Of a stretch of DNA of 64,000 bases, positions 25,380 to 37,529 are shown in pieces. Origin of the DNA: Liolophura sinensis. Lineage: Eukaryota > Mollusca > Polyplacophora > Chitonida > Chitonidae. Both the position numbers and the translations under genes were made by a program. Each line of letters begins with the position of its first letter. The first letter of the stretch is position 1. The stretch covers positions 80,444,028-80,508,027 of the forward strand of contig NC_088295.1 in assembly GCF_032854445.1 (NCBI RefSeq). The letters run 5' to 3'. The notes under the pieces were generated by a model that was not told the DNA's origin, made no database searches, and was given only the letters and a program-made list of their open reading frames with translations.

Positions 25380-27540
25380 TCCCTCTTATCTATAAAGACT
25401 ACCCAGGAAAAGGCAGACATGTAGAAAATATTCCCATTGTCTTTCTGCAGACTGCCTGTTTACACTGGAAACAATACCAGTGTTTCTTACGGCTGGAATC
25501 ACAATCACCTACTCCTTGCTGCTTGGCAGGTGTTGCTCATCCAGAAAATCACTATTCTATGCGACACACTTGGCCTCTTACAACCAACTGCCTTACTCCT
25601 ACATAAACAGCCAACTTTCATATATTATTTACGCTTCCATCACCCGGACATAAATTAAAAATCTGAAAGAAAACCGAAAGGCACAGATTTGGGAAAGGGA
25701 AATTATGCACTCAATGCATAATGATAAATGATGAAAGAAATCTCCATATATGCAGCCCAAGTAGACTATTCAACACTGATATTGGTATAGATATGTTGCT
25801 TGTATCAAAATTGCATTTTTCATGTATCATCAAACGTCACCGTCTTGTTTTCACGGGAGATGTCTGGTAATTTCCGAACCAGAATATACCACATCAGATT
25901 CACCAGGATCTGATGTTCTTGGCGTCTACACTGCTTCAAACACATCCTATCTTAATATCTTATACCTACATCAAACGGAGCAGGTTCTTACAAGCAGGTT
26001 GAATAGCTTGGATAAAGTGATTCTACAAAAGAACTAAATCAATTTTCTTCCCTGAATTTTTCATATCGTTAGACAGTATGTGCAATGAATGCATACAAAA
26101 TACCTGAGGTGCTAGGTTAAGAATAAGAAGAAAAACATCAGCGTTATCCTATGTCAGTAAGATAGCCTGTTTCACAAACAGCTGAAAGATATAGGTACAA
26201 ATCACCTATAATTTCAAGGAGTTTTTCACAAACTATAATTGCTGCTGTGTACTATGTTAATAATGTGGATGTGTGAAACCCAGGTGAAATTTCACACGAT
26301 TAACAGTAAATCACATACAACTTCATATCATTTTTCAAAAACTAATCACACTCCTGTTCTACAGTGCTCACAACAGGTCGATTTGTTGATGAAATCACAG
26401 TTAGGTGATTTACTGTAAGTCAGAAACACTGGATTGTATGCAAAAAAACAACAACAAGAGACTGTGGAGAAAATGTCAGAGAAAGGACATACAACAGTAG
26501 CAGAAGAGGAGAGCAGGAGGCAGAGTAACTTCCCACAAGAATCCCTCTCTCAGTCCTCTCCTGGAGGGTGTGGGTGCTGATTTACCTGTGTGATTAGGGG
26601 ACAGTTGTGGAACATTTAAACTGTGATCTAACAGCAATGTGGAGTCACAAGCCCCCGGGCTCCCAGTGTGCTGTGAACCGCAGCCTGACAAACTGCTGTA
26701 CAAGCTGGCCACAATAGCGGGCAGCAGACAATGGGGGTAAGCCAGGCTGGGGCACGTGCCGGGCACGCTGCAAGGTTAGGGACAGGCCATGGCTCTGGGT
26801 CATTTCCAACAACAACAGAAAGCTTGTCACATTAAGATGCACCACTAATCATTTCCCTGTTGACGGTTTGTGGAAGCAACTCGAAGGGTTAAACTTTGGC
26901 CAGATTTTCACCCACATGTAGATGTCACCGGTGCTAGATTGATGATTACAACCCACACCGCTTTTGACAAAAACATTAACTTTGCATTCTTTACAAACTT
27001 TCCATGTTTATGCCCATCTGTAGTTTTTCCTGACTTAAATTAATGACAATGATAGAGGACAAAAGCTCACTGATAAAATACACCTTAAGGCATATTTAGT
27101 TCCTTGTTCAATGGAAAGTTCAACTAGATAATGAGTGCCAATGATCATTGACATAAGCGACCCTCATTCAAATCACTTGGATTTGGAGATAAGAAACAAA
27201 AACGACAATTACCAATCAACCCAAAGTGAAAACTGAGGGAGAAGCCCAACGACCTTATGGATGACAAATGTCACACATGGCATAAACATTACGCCTTTAT
27301 ACCCAGAAACAAAAAACCTCATAAATTTAATTATGGTAGAGCAGAAAAACTATTGCTCCAGTTTTGTAAACATATATTATTGAATTTATAAATGATTGCA
27401 AAAGTAAGAATAGTTATTCAGTACTACCACTGGGAGTTATGCGACACCTAAGGAGGGGTAAAACTCAACATTTTAGATTTCTATGCTTCTTTTGACTCTA
27501 TTATCATGAAGTTAAATTTTATGAAAGTTAAGAAGGATGA
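25380..27540. other. Gene-free CpG-poor stretch
   Basis: No supportable gene. ORFs at 25370-25606, 25437-25658, 25822-26037 and the overlapping pair 26476-26766 and 26645-26845 look non-coding. GC-richer DNA at 26480-26900 could be regulatory. Confidence 0.5.
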
Positions 27541-27548
27541 GGCCTTAA

Positions 27549-28071
27549 AGGAGAAGAAAACATAAGAATGATGCCAAAATCAGATAAAATAGTGTGGAAA
27601 CTTATTTGCAAATATGATCTTTAATATTTTTTTTTCTCAAGAGAAAAGGGTATTTGAAAATATTAATAATGTTCTAAATAAGGATGTGATGCTTGTCTAA
27701 TAAATTTATTTGCATGTAAATTTGTTGCTTATAGGAAAACATATGCATTTAACTTAAATTAGGATAATATTTATGAACATATTAAAAATATAAATATGAT
27801 CCAAACTGAGGTTTAATACATTTGTCAGCTGCAAAGAACAAATTCTAGTGCAAAAAATATTTATTAAATCTGTGTTACATCCTCATTTATGACATTATTA
27901 AAGAAAGACTGTAAATACCAAAATGTGTTCTCAAATACCCACCATACAAAAATTATTTTGTCTTTTTCTCCTCAAAAAAAAAAATCAGAAAAAATATTGA
28001 AGACCACATATAGGAATAACTTTTTGCACTCTTTCATCTGAACTTTATGTCATTTTTATGTGTTCTCCACC
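27549..28071. mobile_element. Non-autonomous DNA transposon (MITE-like), copy 2
   Basis: It lies in the same orientation as the element at 19639, with the same inverted ends: left AGGAGAAGAAAACATAAGAA and right TTTTTATGTGTTCTCCACC. TTAA precedes it (27545-27548) and TTAA follows ACC at 28072-28075, with one T fewer than copy 1. It is about 523 bp long, shorter than copy 1 after SINE removal owing to small deletions around 27640-27670 and elsewhere. No ORF. Confidence 0.8.
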
Positions 28072-28079
28072 TTAACATA

Positions 28080-29355
28080 GCCTCTTGTTGTCCATTTATT
28101 AACATAGCAGAACTTAATGTCCCAATGCAAAGACCTTAAAATGGAAGACATACAACGGATTGCTCATGTTAACATCTTGTTGTCCATTATGCATACCACA
28201 CATACATGACCAACGGGGCATGTGGGCTAGAAACCAGTTTAAGTTCATTTTCACATCCAAGCAAAAAGCTGAGAAGCTGTATTGTACTTCTCTATGTTAG
28301 ACCATATGGTATACTCTGTATTAAGAAATAAAAACACGGCATTTCATGTATCTTTTGAAAAGGCATAGACCCACGTACTTAAGTGAATGTCTTGTGTTTC
28401 TGAAAGTTAACAGATGACTTTGGACACACTTGTTTACAATTCTAACTTCTAATTCATACAATGAAATGATAAAGGGATGAGGAAAAAGCCCCTGTTTTCT
28501 GTAATCTTACCTCTGGAGGATTCAGTTATCTCGTGTGCATACATTCTTTTTTCAGGAGCCCTAATATAGTCCTGTTACCTTTGCATTGCCTGGAATTTGG
28601 TCAAACTTATTCACCTCACTTATTCATGTGCACAAGATTGTAAACATCATTTTATGCCTAAAAATTTTCAATACAAGCACAGCTGTAATTATTACCATAA
28701 ATTTTGTCTGCGACTAGCTTGCCCATTTTTACTGATTCTGAGAGATCTATTGATTTTAGAAATGTGTTTAGAGGTTTGTTTGGAACACGGGATGATATTC
28801 AATTGGAAAATTTTTAGTTTTGGCACAAAAATAATATTTTGTGAGATATATTTGCCTATAAAAATGCACTATTGTGGGTGAAATTTCAGGTCACTTAGTG
28901 TATTTCTTCTTTTGCTTTAACACACTTACCTGTAATATACACAACTTAATTACAGCTGAACATTTATACTTCAGGTAAATATTACAACTTGTTGAGGGTT
29001 AATAGCAGGTATTTACCTTTTAAAGACTTGTAATGAACACCTGAAGACATGAAAGCTTGTTAATTGGCCTCTGACCAATCAAATATCACAGAAACTTCTG
29101 TAATGGGTAGTTGAGTATAATGCCTATAACAAGGGAGTTGAAAATCTGGTTACTGTTGATTTAGGCCTTGGTGAGCATTTGTGGAAATAACAGTGGATTT
29201 GTACCTATGTATAAATGTATATTGAAAACAGGCGTCTTAGGCCTCCTCTGAAAGCAATGGTGATCCACAAACTAACAGAAATTAATGGTGCCAAGCCATA
29301 TAACAGCTGGCAGACTTACTGTCTATCTACATTAACAAGAACGGTCTCAACCTTC
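28080..29355. other. Gene-free CpG-poor stretch
   Basis: No supportable gene. The ORF 28597-28881 is AT-rich and of unknown character. The patch 28915-29060 repeats ACCTG/CAGGT cores and TAATTA and may be regulatory. Confidence 0.45.
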
Positions 29356-29358
29356 AAT

Positions 29359-30300
29359 AACAGTGGACTTGCTGTGATTATCCTTGCTGAAAGTGGACTT
29401 ATGAATTATGAACCATGCCTACACTGACAGCGGACTTACACCTACACATGATAGTGGACTTTGGACTCCTTATAGTGACAGTGGACTTGCCTACACTGAC
29501 AGTGGACTTACACTTACACATGATAGTGGACTTTGGACTCCTTACAGTGACAGTGGACTTGCCTACACTGACAGCGGACTTACACTTACACATGATAGTG
29601 GACTTTGGACTCCTTACAGTGACAGTGGACTTGCCTACACTGACAGTGGACTTACACTTACACATGATAGTGGACTTTGGACTCCTTACAGTGACAGTGG
29701 ACTTGCCTACACTGACAGTGGACTTACACTTACACATGATAGTGGACTTTGGACTCCTTACAGTGACAGTGGACTTGCCTACACTGACAGCAGACTTACA
29801 CTTACACATGATAGTGGGCTTTGGACTCCTTACAGTGACAGTGGACTTGCCTACACTGACAGCAGACTTACACTTACACATGATAGTGGAATTTGGACTC
29901 CTTACAGTGACAGTGGACTTGCCTACACTGACAGTGGACTTACACTTACACATGATAGTGGACTTTGGACTCCTTACAGTGACAGTGGACTTGCCTACAC
30001 TGACAGCGGACTTACACTTACACATGATAGTGGACTTTGGACTCCTTACAGTGACAGTGGACTTGCCTACACTGACAGCGGACTTACACCTACACATGAT
30101 AGTGGACTTTGGACTCCTTACAGTGACAGTGGACTTGCCTACACTGACAGCGGACTTACACCTACACATGATAGTGGACTTTGGACTCCTTACAGTGACA
30201 GTGGACTTACCTACACTGACAGTGGACTTACACCTACACATGATAGTGGACTTTGGACTCCTTATAGTGACAGTGGACTTGCCTACACTGACAGTGGAGT
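29359..30300. repeat. 72-bp minisatellite, 12 full copies plus flanking partial units
   Basis: Units start every 72 bp from 29418 (29418, 29490 ... 30210), with a partial unit from 30282. Each unit contains three smaller pieces built on ACAGTGGACTT or ATAGTGGACTTTGG (about 21, 24 and 27 bp). Variation is limited to a few sites, for example CCT/CTT and GCGG/GTGG/GCAG, so the array is fairly young. Because 72 is a multiple of 3 and the unit lacks stops in two plus frames and one minus frame, ORFs of 301-332 codons appear; they are artefacts. Confidence 0.97.
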
Positions 30301-30317
30301 CTTTCTTCATTGATAGT

Positions 30318-30501
30318 GAAGAACATTTCACTTATACAACGGTGGCCAGCATCATGCTGGGCGGAAACCAGGCAAAGCCCAGTGGAAACCCACGATCATC
30401 CACAGGTTGCTGACAGACCATCCCACAAACGGCCGGAGAGGAAGCCAGAATGAACTATGCTTGAACTCATAGCGACCGCATTTGTGAACGGTTCCTGGGT
30501 T
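30318..30501 (-). mobile_element. Family A SINE fragment abutting the 72-bp array
   Basis: ATTTCACTTATACAACGG through GACCGCATTTGTGAACGG and TTCCTGGGTTGCT matches the SINE body in minus orientation. The tail side is cut where the array ends (about 30300-30318), and the tRNA head is cut at about 30501. Confidence 0.88.
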
Positions 30502-30509
30502 GCTAAACA

Positions 30510-31690
30510 CAACACTTAAAAAGGATTGAAAATATGATGACATTAAAGTGAAGACTCCTTAATTCTCAGCGGTGTTAAGTGATTACCTCAACCTAGGTGT
30601 GTGGTGTAAAGAAGTAGTGGATCTTGAAGTCCTTCTTTGGCCCTCAGGCTGTTTGCAAACGGAGTCTTTACAGAGATGCCATGTATTCCTTATTGATACG
30701 GCATTTATAACATAGGACACTCGTTCTTGTCACTTGATTTGCTATGTAACAAAAGGGCTGTGTAAATTATTTAGAGGATTTTCCCTGCCTGCCCGAGGAA
30801 GATGTGAAGTAAGATAAGGTGTTTGGCCCGAGGCTGCCCACACCTCTGCTTCTCCCATACATCAGCCCCAATGAGGCTTCTGACAGACAGGCAATAAACC
30901 CATCCATCTAACAGCAGCTAGTCTCTCACAATTCCACTTTCTCCAATCTTTCCTAATAAATTACAAGTCATCATGTAACATACAGGTAGGTAAATGGCCC
31001 AATGAAAGAAACAAAAGGATTTATTATGAGGGCTATTGCTAAAAACAATGAGAAAAAATTAACTGAAATGAATAGACGTCACATAAATTTGACAATTGTG
31101 GTAATGTCCTAATTTAATTTAACACTATCTACGAATGGACGTGTGTCTCAACAATATGTAGATCCAATCATAAATTTGTGTTTTCGCAATACATAAAAGC
31201 TTTCTGAACATACAGCTTTTGTAGGAATTAAGGTATTCTACACATCCTGAAAACAACGAAAAAATTCTCAAGAGAAACTAAATATGCACAGCAGATTAAC
31301 AGATAATTAATATCTCTGCCATCTTTACAGGGAGAAAATTTAAAGTCAGACCATCACTCTGAGATTATGTTCATGATAACATTCATAAAAAGCTTTCCTT
31401 TCCATGAACAAATTTGTTAATGTCCATCTTTTTACTAACCATTTGATGTGTACATTTTCAGTGAGATAATGTTTGGCCTCTGTTCACAAGACTTTTACAA
31501 TGAGTCATGCTTTAACCTTTATCCCCATACAGTCATTCATTTTCCAATAGGCATTATTTCATATAACATAGCCTTACTTACTAACTTCATCTATGAACTC
31601 GTAATGCACCCAACAATCATGTAAGTCTTTAACAGTCTATTAAAGTCTTAAGTTCATGTTACATCAGTGTGGATCACACTAGCTATAATC
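30510..31690. other. Gene-free CpG-poor stretch
   Basis: Unique AT-rich DNA between two minisatellites. No ORF of note and no clear motif cluster. The part 30750-30930 is more GC-rich. Confidence 0.5.
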
Positions 31691-31700
31691 TATCACAGTG

Positions 31701-32708
31701 ATTGTGACAGTCAGTGCATGCATGCTCTGGGATTTAATTATGATAGTCTGTGCATGCATGCTCTGTGACATAATTGTGATGGTCTGCGCATGCGTGCTCT
31801 GTGACATAATTGTGATGGTCTGTGAATGCGTGCTCTGTGACATAATTGTGATGGTCTGTGCATGCGTGCTCTGTGACATAACTGTGATGGTCTGTGAATG
31901 CGTGCTCTGTGACATAATTGTGATGGTTTCTGAATACGTGCTCTGTGACATAATTGTGATGGTCTGTGCATGCGTGCTCTGTGACATAATTGTGATAGTC
32001 TGTGCATGCGTGCTCTGTGACATAATTGTGATGATCTGTGCATGCGTGCTCTGTGACATAATTGTGATAGTCTGTGCATGCGTGCTCTGTGACATAATTG
32101 TGATGGTCTGTGCATGCGTGCTCTGTGACATAATTGTGATGGTCTGTGAATGCGTGCTCTGTGACATAATTGTGATGGTCTGTGCATGCGTGCTCTGTGA
32201 CATAATTGTGATGGTCTGTGCATGGGTGCTCTGTGACATAATTGTGATGGTCTGTGCATGCGTGCTCTGTGACATAATTGTGATGGTCTGTGCATGCGTG
32301 CTCTGTGACATAACTGTGATGGTCTGTGAATGCGTGCTCTGTGACATAATTGTGATGGTTTCTGAATACGTGCTCTGTGACATAATTGTGATGGTCTGTG
32401 CATGCGTGCTCTGTGACATAATTGTGATAGTCTGTGCATGCGTGCTCTGTGACATAATTGTGATGGTCTGTGCATGCGTGCTCTGTGACATAATTGTGAT
32501 AGTCTGTGCATGCGTGCTCTGTGACATAATTGTGATGGTCTGTGCATGCGTGCTCTGTGACATAATTGTGATGGTCTGTGAATGCGTGCTCTGTGACATA
32601 ATTGTGATGGTCTGTGCATGCGTGCTCTGTGACATAATTGTGATGGTCTGTGCATGGGTGCTCTGTGACATAATTGTGATGGTCTGTGCATGCGTGCTCT
32701 GTGACATA
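31701..32708. repeat. 36-bp minisatellite, 28 copies, with a 12-unit higher-order duplication
   Basis: The unit is ATTGTGATGGTCTGTGCATG followed by CGTGCTCTGTGACATA. It repeats exactly every 36 bp. Units 5-16 (31845-32276) and 17-28 (32277-32708) are the same 432-bp block; I found a single difference (GATGATC against GATGGTC in unit 10/22). Each unit has an alternating purine-pyrimidine stretch TGTGCATGCGTG and usually one CpG. ORFs of 317-363 codons on both strands arise because the unit is stop-free in several frames; they are not genes. Confidence 0.98.
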
Positions 32709-32950
32709 ATTGTGGACCGTTATCAATATCCCTATACCAATGATAATTTAATCAATGTCACATATGAAACTAAAATTTTCTATATGTGATCGTACCTGGA
32801 CAAAAGTAAGGAAGAATTTGAGAAATGCCTATTACGAACTTTAAGAGCAAGGAAAGTCTGTGTTGTCCAAACAACAATGTGATCTTTTCCCTTTCTTTTT
32901 AAATATGAATATTTTTGGGGCATATGAATGCTTTTTATCCACGGGAATTA

Positions 32951-33313
32951 TGAGTGAGTGAGTGCTTGGGGTTTAACGTCGTACTTAATAATTTTTTAGT
33001 CATATGACGATGAGGGAGTCCTTAGAGTGTATGTAATGTGCCTGCTTGTTGCAGGATGGATTTCCTGCCGCTCTTTTATCCAGTGCTGCTTCACTGAGAC
33101 GTCTTACTGAAGGCAAGTTAGCCACCCCGCCCAAGCCAGTATACTTGTACAGGTCAATCAGTCGTTGCACTATCCCCTTCATGCTGAACGCCAAGCGAGG
33201 AAGTTACAACTTCTTCTTTTTTAAGGTCTTAGGTATGACCCAACACAGGATTGAGCCTGGATCTACTGCTCCCGCCGAGGACGCTCTATCAACTGTGCTA
33301 TTGGGACCGGTCC
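32951..33313 (-). mobile_element. tRNA-derived SINE, family B
   Basis: The left end is GAGTGAGTGAGTGCTTGGGG, followed by TTTAACGTCGTACTTAATAA. The right end, read on the minus strand, is a tRNA-like head with box A-like TAGCACAGTTGATAGAGCG and box B-like GGCTCAATCCTG. A second copy of the same family is at 63472. A faint direct repeat (GAATTATGA / AAATGATGA) may be the target duplication. ORFs at 33000-33194 and 33046-33339 are inside it and are not genes. Confidence 0.88.
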
Positions 33314-33319
33314 AAGGAA

Positions 33320-36300
33320 ATGATGAACAATCTGGATAATATTAAGATGTATAAATGCCATAAGGTGTGGGATTAATGCAGCACAAGCACACTTTTCATC
33401 TTCAATATTAGTTTCTGTTTTAAATATAGGTGTTTTGCTTCGCCATTATTTTTGCTTGTCATTTGGGCTAGCTGTTCATTTACTTCCAGGACACTTGGTT
33501 TCTATAATGTGTGGATCATTTTGATATATATAGTTTGTCAAACTTGTGCATATACTTCAATTTGCTAATTTGTTTTTACTTCAACAGTCATCCGCTGTTG
33601 ATAATAAATCAAAAGACAGCATTGACTCAACAATGTTGGCCTACCAATAAGGCAAAATTGTTCTTGGAAAAAAGACTTTTAAAACTTATCTAAATTTGAG
33701 GTCAGTATTTTAAATCTCATTTTCACAATAGTAAAAGAAGACTTTCTTTCTAAACACGATAAACAGCACATGTAGTTAACAGATTTATTCTTTTTCATAT
33801 GTTACATAACCATGGTAAATACCATGTGAGATAAACTTGAATTTAATTACAATATTTTATTTGTTTGCAAAAAATATATAAAAATAAACTCCTCGTCTTG
33901 CATTTCAGCAGACAGAGTTGTTCTAACCTGTACAGATTTCGTCCACAGGAGACAGACTGAAATATGGGGCCTACTCAATTTGGAACAGAGTCAAAGCATT
34001 AACAATGAGGTTATATTATCTATCTATGAGTGGATATTTCAGCTTATCTAGTTCCTGACACTGCGATTAATGTCCCTGCTTAAGGTAAGTTGACTCCCAG
34101 AGAACAAGGAACAGAGCATCAGCGTCCTTCATCCTCCAATGACCACCTTTTAGCTGCAATTACACATTTTCATGATAAATGCAGTCAGTCAAGAAACAAT
34201 AGTGAGGTTAAGCACTTTAATAACATCGTATTCTGCCAGGCACTGCTGCAGGAAATGTGTTTTGTGCTCAACAGACTTAGCACTCTATCTTTTCGAACAG
34301 TTTCTTTTCAACTGTCACTTAACATCCTATCAGATTACTATCTGTATCCAACTGCTGATTTGCCGGCGTCAAGATTCACGTGACAATGCCGGCTTACGGC
34401 CAGTCTCTACAGGTTTTGTTCTTGGCTCAGGTCTGCCATGCCTGCCTTTGTGAGACCGCCACTGGTCATGGACAATGGGACCACGTGGCCACTGGCCAAT
34501 GGACTTGGCCTAATAATACAGCTGGGTATTGTAACTGTGTATCAAGATCTACCTATTTCCTATCTTGTGTTTGTCCACACAGCAAACAAAGGTTTGTCAG
34601 TAATCCCTAACTTAAGTCTGGCCATGGTCATCAGTGCTTCCTCAGACATCTCTATTCAGCTTTTCACCAACATACAATGGTACGATATTCCAGACGATAA
34701 CAAGCAAATAATGTTACAGTGTGCAAGCTTAAACAATCCTGACAAATCACAATTGGATTATTTTCAGATTAAACTTAGTATTCAAACTCTATAACAGGAT
34801 CACAGAATCTAGATCTATATCTTTTAGCATTTAAATCCTTACAGAACATCTACACTTAAATGGTATTTATATATATCTTTTTACTTAATTGTTATTTTAT
34901 GGTGTGTAATCAAGAATTTTTGTACAATTTACAAACTTTTAAACTTTCTGACATGCATTAGAATAATGACATGCATCAGAATAATGAAAGGCAAGAAAAC
35001 GTCCATTGCGTAAGAATGTGCAATGGAAGCAGGAGAACCTTGCAAATTTCCTGTCAGAGAATATGCAATTTAAGTTTTGTTACACATTAACAGATGCCGC
35101 AGAATGCAGGTTTCTATCAACAGCCAGCCAATCACTTAAATAACATACTAATATACTGATCCTGTAATTCCATGGCGAAACAGTCATACATTGATACAAG
35201 TCCTAGTCACAAATTTCTTTTGTTTCCTTTCAGACTTTAATCAAACACTAGTGTCCACAATATTACAGTGCATTTGCTGAAAGTCATTCTGAAGCAATAG
35301 TAATTTTACAAATCATGTGAGCTTCATATAAGATTATATATTTATACACATTCTTCTTTTAGTTGGAAGAATACGCCAGTGTAAACGTTTTAATATTTCC
35401 ACCCTATAGCCTCAAGCTGGCTACATGGTGTTTGTCACGCTTTTTCTTGATTTAAAGCCAAACAAAATTTGGATGCACTTACGACAACAGTTAATTTTTT
35501 TATAAGCCTGATATATTCAATGCCATGAAGGCTGTATTAGAAGACACTTGATAGTTACCAGCCTCTATGGGGTATTAATCTCTTCAATCAGGACATAACT
35601 GCTGATGCATCAGATGGCACCCACATGGGTTGATGCCTACCCTTCTGCACAAGAACCGATATTAACATCATATCCAAACAGCAAATCTTTTAATTGACAA
35701 TATGCTTCCACACTGGCATCTCTTTTTTCTGTTTGCTCTGGTATCAGTGATTTCCATCAGAAGATCTAGCTGATCTAGGATGGAGTAACAAGTATATAGG
35801 TCATGGTACTGATGATCGAATGAAGAGATGAAATATTGCAACATGACCACTGGGAAAAAGCTAACCATCCCTCAAAAGACATCCTGTCATAATGGACACC
35901 AGACTTCCCACATATACGCAAGCACTGATTGATTTTTTTTTTTTCGCATGCAAAGATGGAGGATATGAGGAAAACTACATCCCCATCAATCTAGCAACAA
36001 TAAACATTCCTCAAATTGGATCTTTTTTCCCCTTATCTCAGACTGGTTTCGGACTGTGTTACATTTAGAATGTTAAGATGGACCACTGGAAAATTACTAG
36101 ACACCATGATACTGTAAAGCACATCATGACATTCAACTCCTATAACATGCAATAAAAACATATGTACAGAAAAATATCAAAAAAATTTGATACCAATCAA
36201 TGTGTAAAACTACGAATGTTTCAGAAAACTACATGCTTGAAAATTTAGGAACAGCTGTATTGTGTCATTACCAGAAACTAGATAGAACACATTGGCGATA

Positions 36301-36730
36301 ATGATAATGATGGTAAAAATGGCAGTGGCAGCAGGGGGTCCATCAAAAAATTGATGAGTTGATGACATATTCCTTACATAATTAGGGGCAGGTAAACTGA
36401 TGACCATGTAGAATCACGGATTGGCGATGTGTAAACATTTCTGATTTCCACATTATTTTCATTATGTTGAAATGACCATCACATTTAATGAAAGTTGGGC
36501 TGCATCCAAACAATATGTTTCCAGCAAAATGATTGATGAAGTAAAAGAAGAGATGAACACACAAGGATGAACATGTTTACAGAAAACCATGTATACTTCT
36601 GGTAAACGAAAACAGCGTGGGAATGAATGTATGTAACACTTTTTTTCACTTCAGAAGTATAACAGAGCTTTGCTTTTTGACTAAAACACAGTACTACTGT
36701 ACTCGCACTTATGGTAGCTCGGTAGCACGG
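33320..36730. other. Gene-free CpG-poor stretch
   Basis: No supportable gene. ORFs at 33511-33693, 34090-34794 (four overlapping frames) and 35668-35868 have no family features. The part 34370-34540 is GC-richer (GGGACCACGTGGCC near 34478, a palindromic CACGTG E-box) and may be regulatory. A near-duplicate ACATGCATTAGAATAATG / ACATGCATCAGAATAATG occurs at 34951-34986. Confidence 0.5.
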
Positions 36731-36732
36731 TG

Positions 36733-37520
36733 AACAGACTGGATATGTGTTAATAGATGGCCCTAAGACTGGATATGTGTGAATAGATGGCTCTTAAACT
36801 AGATTTGTTTGACTAGATTAACTGAGTGATACAGATGGATATGTCTTAGTAGATGAACCTAGTGATAAAGAATGGAAATGTTTGAAAAGATGAACTGAGT
36901 GATATGGATGGATATGTCTTAGTAGATGAACCTAGTGATAAAGAATGGAAATGTTTGAAAAGATGAACTGAGTGATATGGATGGATATGTTTGAGTGGAT
37001 GGGCTGAGTGATACAGACTGGAAATGTCTGAGTAGATGAACTGAGTGATACAGACTGGAAATGTCTGAGTAGATGAACTGAGTGATACAGACTGGAAATG
37101 TCTGAGTAGATGGACTGAGTGATACAGACTGGAAATGTCTGAGTAGATGAACTGAGTGATACAGACTGGAAATGTTTGAGTAGATGAACTGAGTGATACA
37201 GGCTGGAAATGTCTGAGTAGATGAACTGAGTGATACAGAATGGAAATGTCTGAGTAGCTGAAATGAGTGACACAGACTGGGTATGTACTGGAGTAGATGA
37301 ACTGAGTGACACAGACCGGATATGTTTGAGCAGATGAATTGAGTGACACAGACTGGATATGTTTGAGTCGATGAACTGAGTGACACAGACTGGGTATGTT
37401 TGAGTCGATGAAATGAGTGACACAGACTGGGTATGTTTGAGTCGATGAACTGAGTGACACAGACTGGGTATGTACTGGAGTAGATGGACTGAGTGACACA
37501 GACTGGATATGTTCTGGAGT
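36733..37520. repeat. 37-bp minisatellite, about 21 copies
   Basis: The unit, GAAATGTCTGAGTAGATGAA followed by CTGAGTGATACAGACTG, recurs every 37 bp, checked at 37021 and 37058. The left units diverge (AGACTGGATATGTGTGAATA) and the right units carry GACACAGACTGGGTATG variants. A two-unit block at 36851 recurs at 36924. Since 37 is not a multiple of 3, translation cycles through all frames; all three minus frames stay open for 204-260 codons, which are artefacts. Confidence 0.95.
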
Positions 37521-37529
37521 AGACCAAGT

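Noticed and set aside
29399-30413. Three long ORFs (301, 310 and 332 codons) on both strands
   Set aside because: They are translations of the 72-bp minisatellite in different frames; the unit length is a multiple of 3 and stop-free. No signal peptide, no non-repeat domain, opposite strands equally open.
31701-32708. CRISPR-like array
   Set aside because: Units are contiguous with no unique spacers, and the context is animal DNA; it is a minisatellite.
31679-32789. Four long ORFs (317-363 codons), one Cys-rich with VCACVLCDIIVM repeats
   Set aside because: All follow from the 36-bp array. The Cys-rich repeat peptide looks like a repetitive secreted or membrane protein, but equally long ORFs on the other strand and DNA-level repeat variation without codon bias argue against coding.
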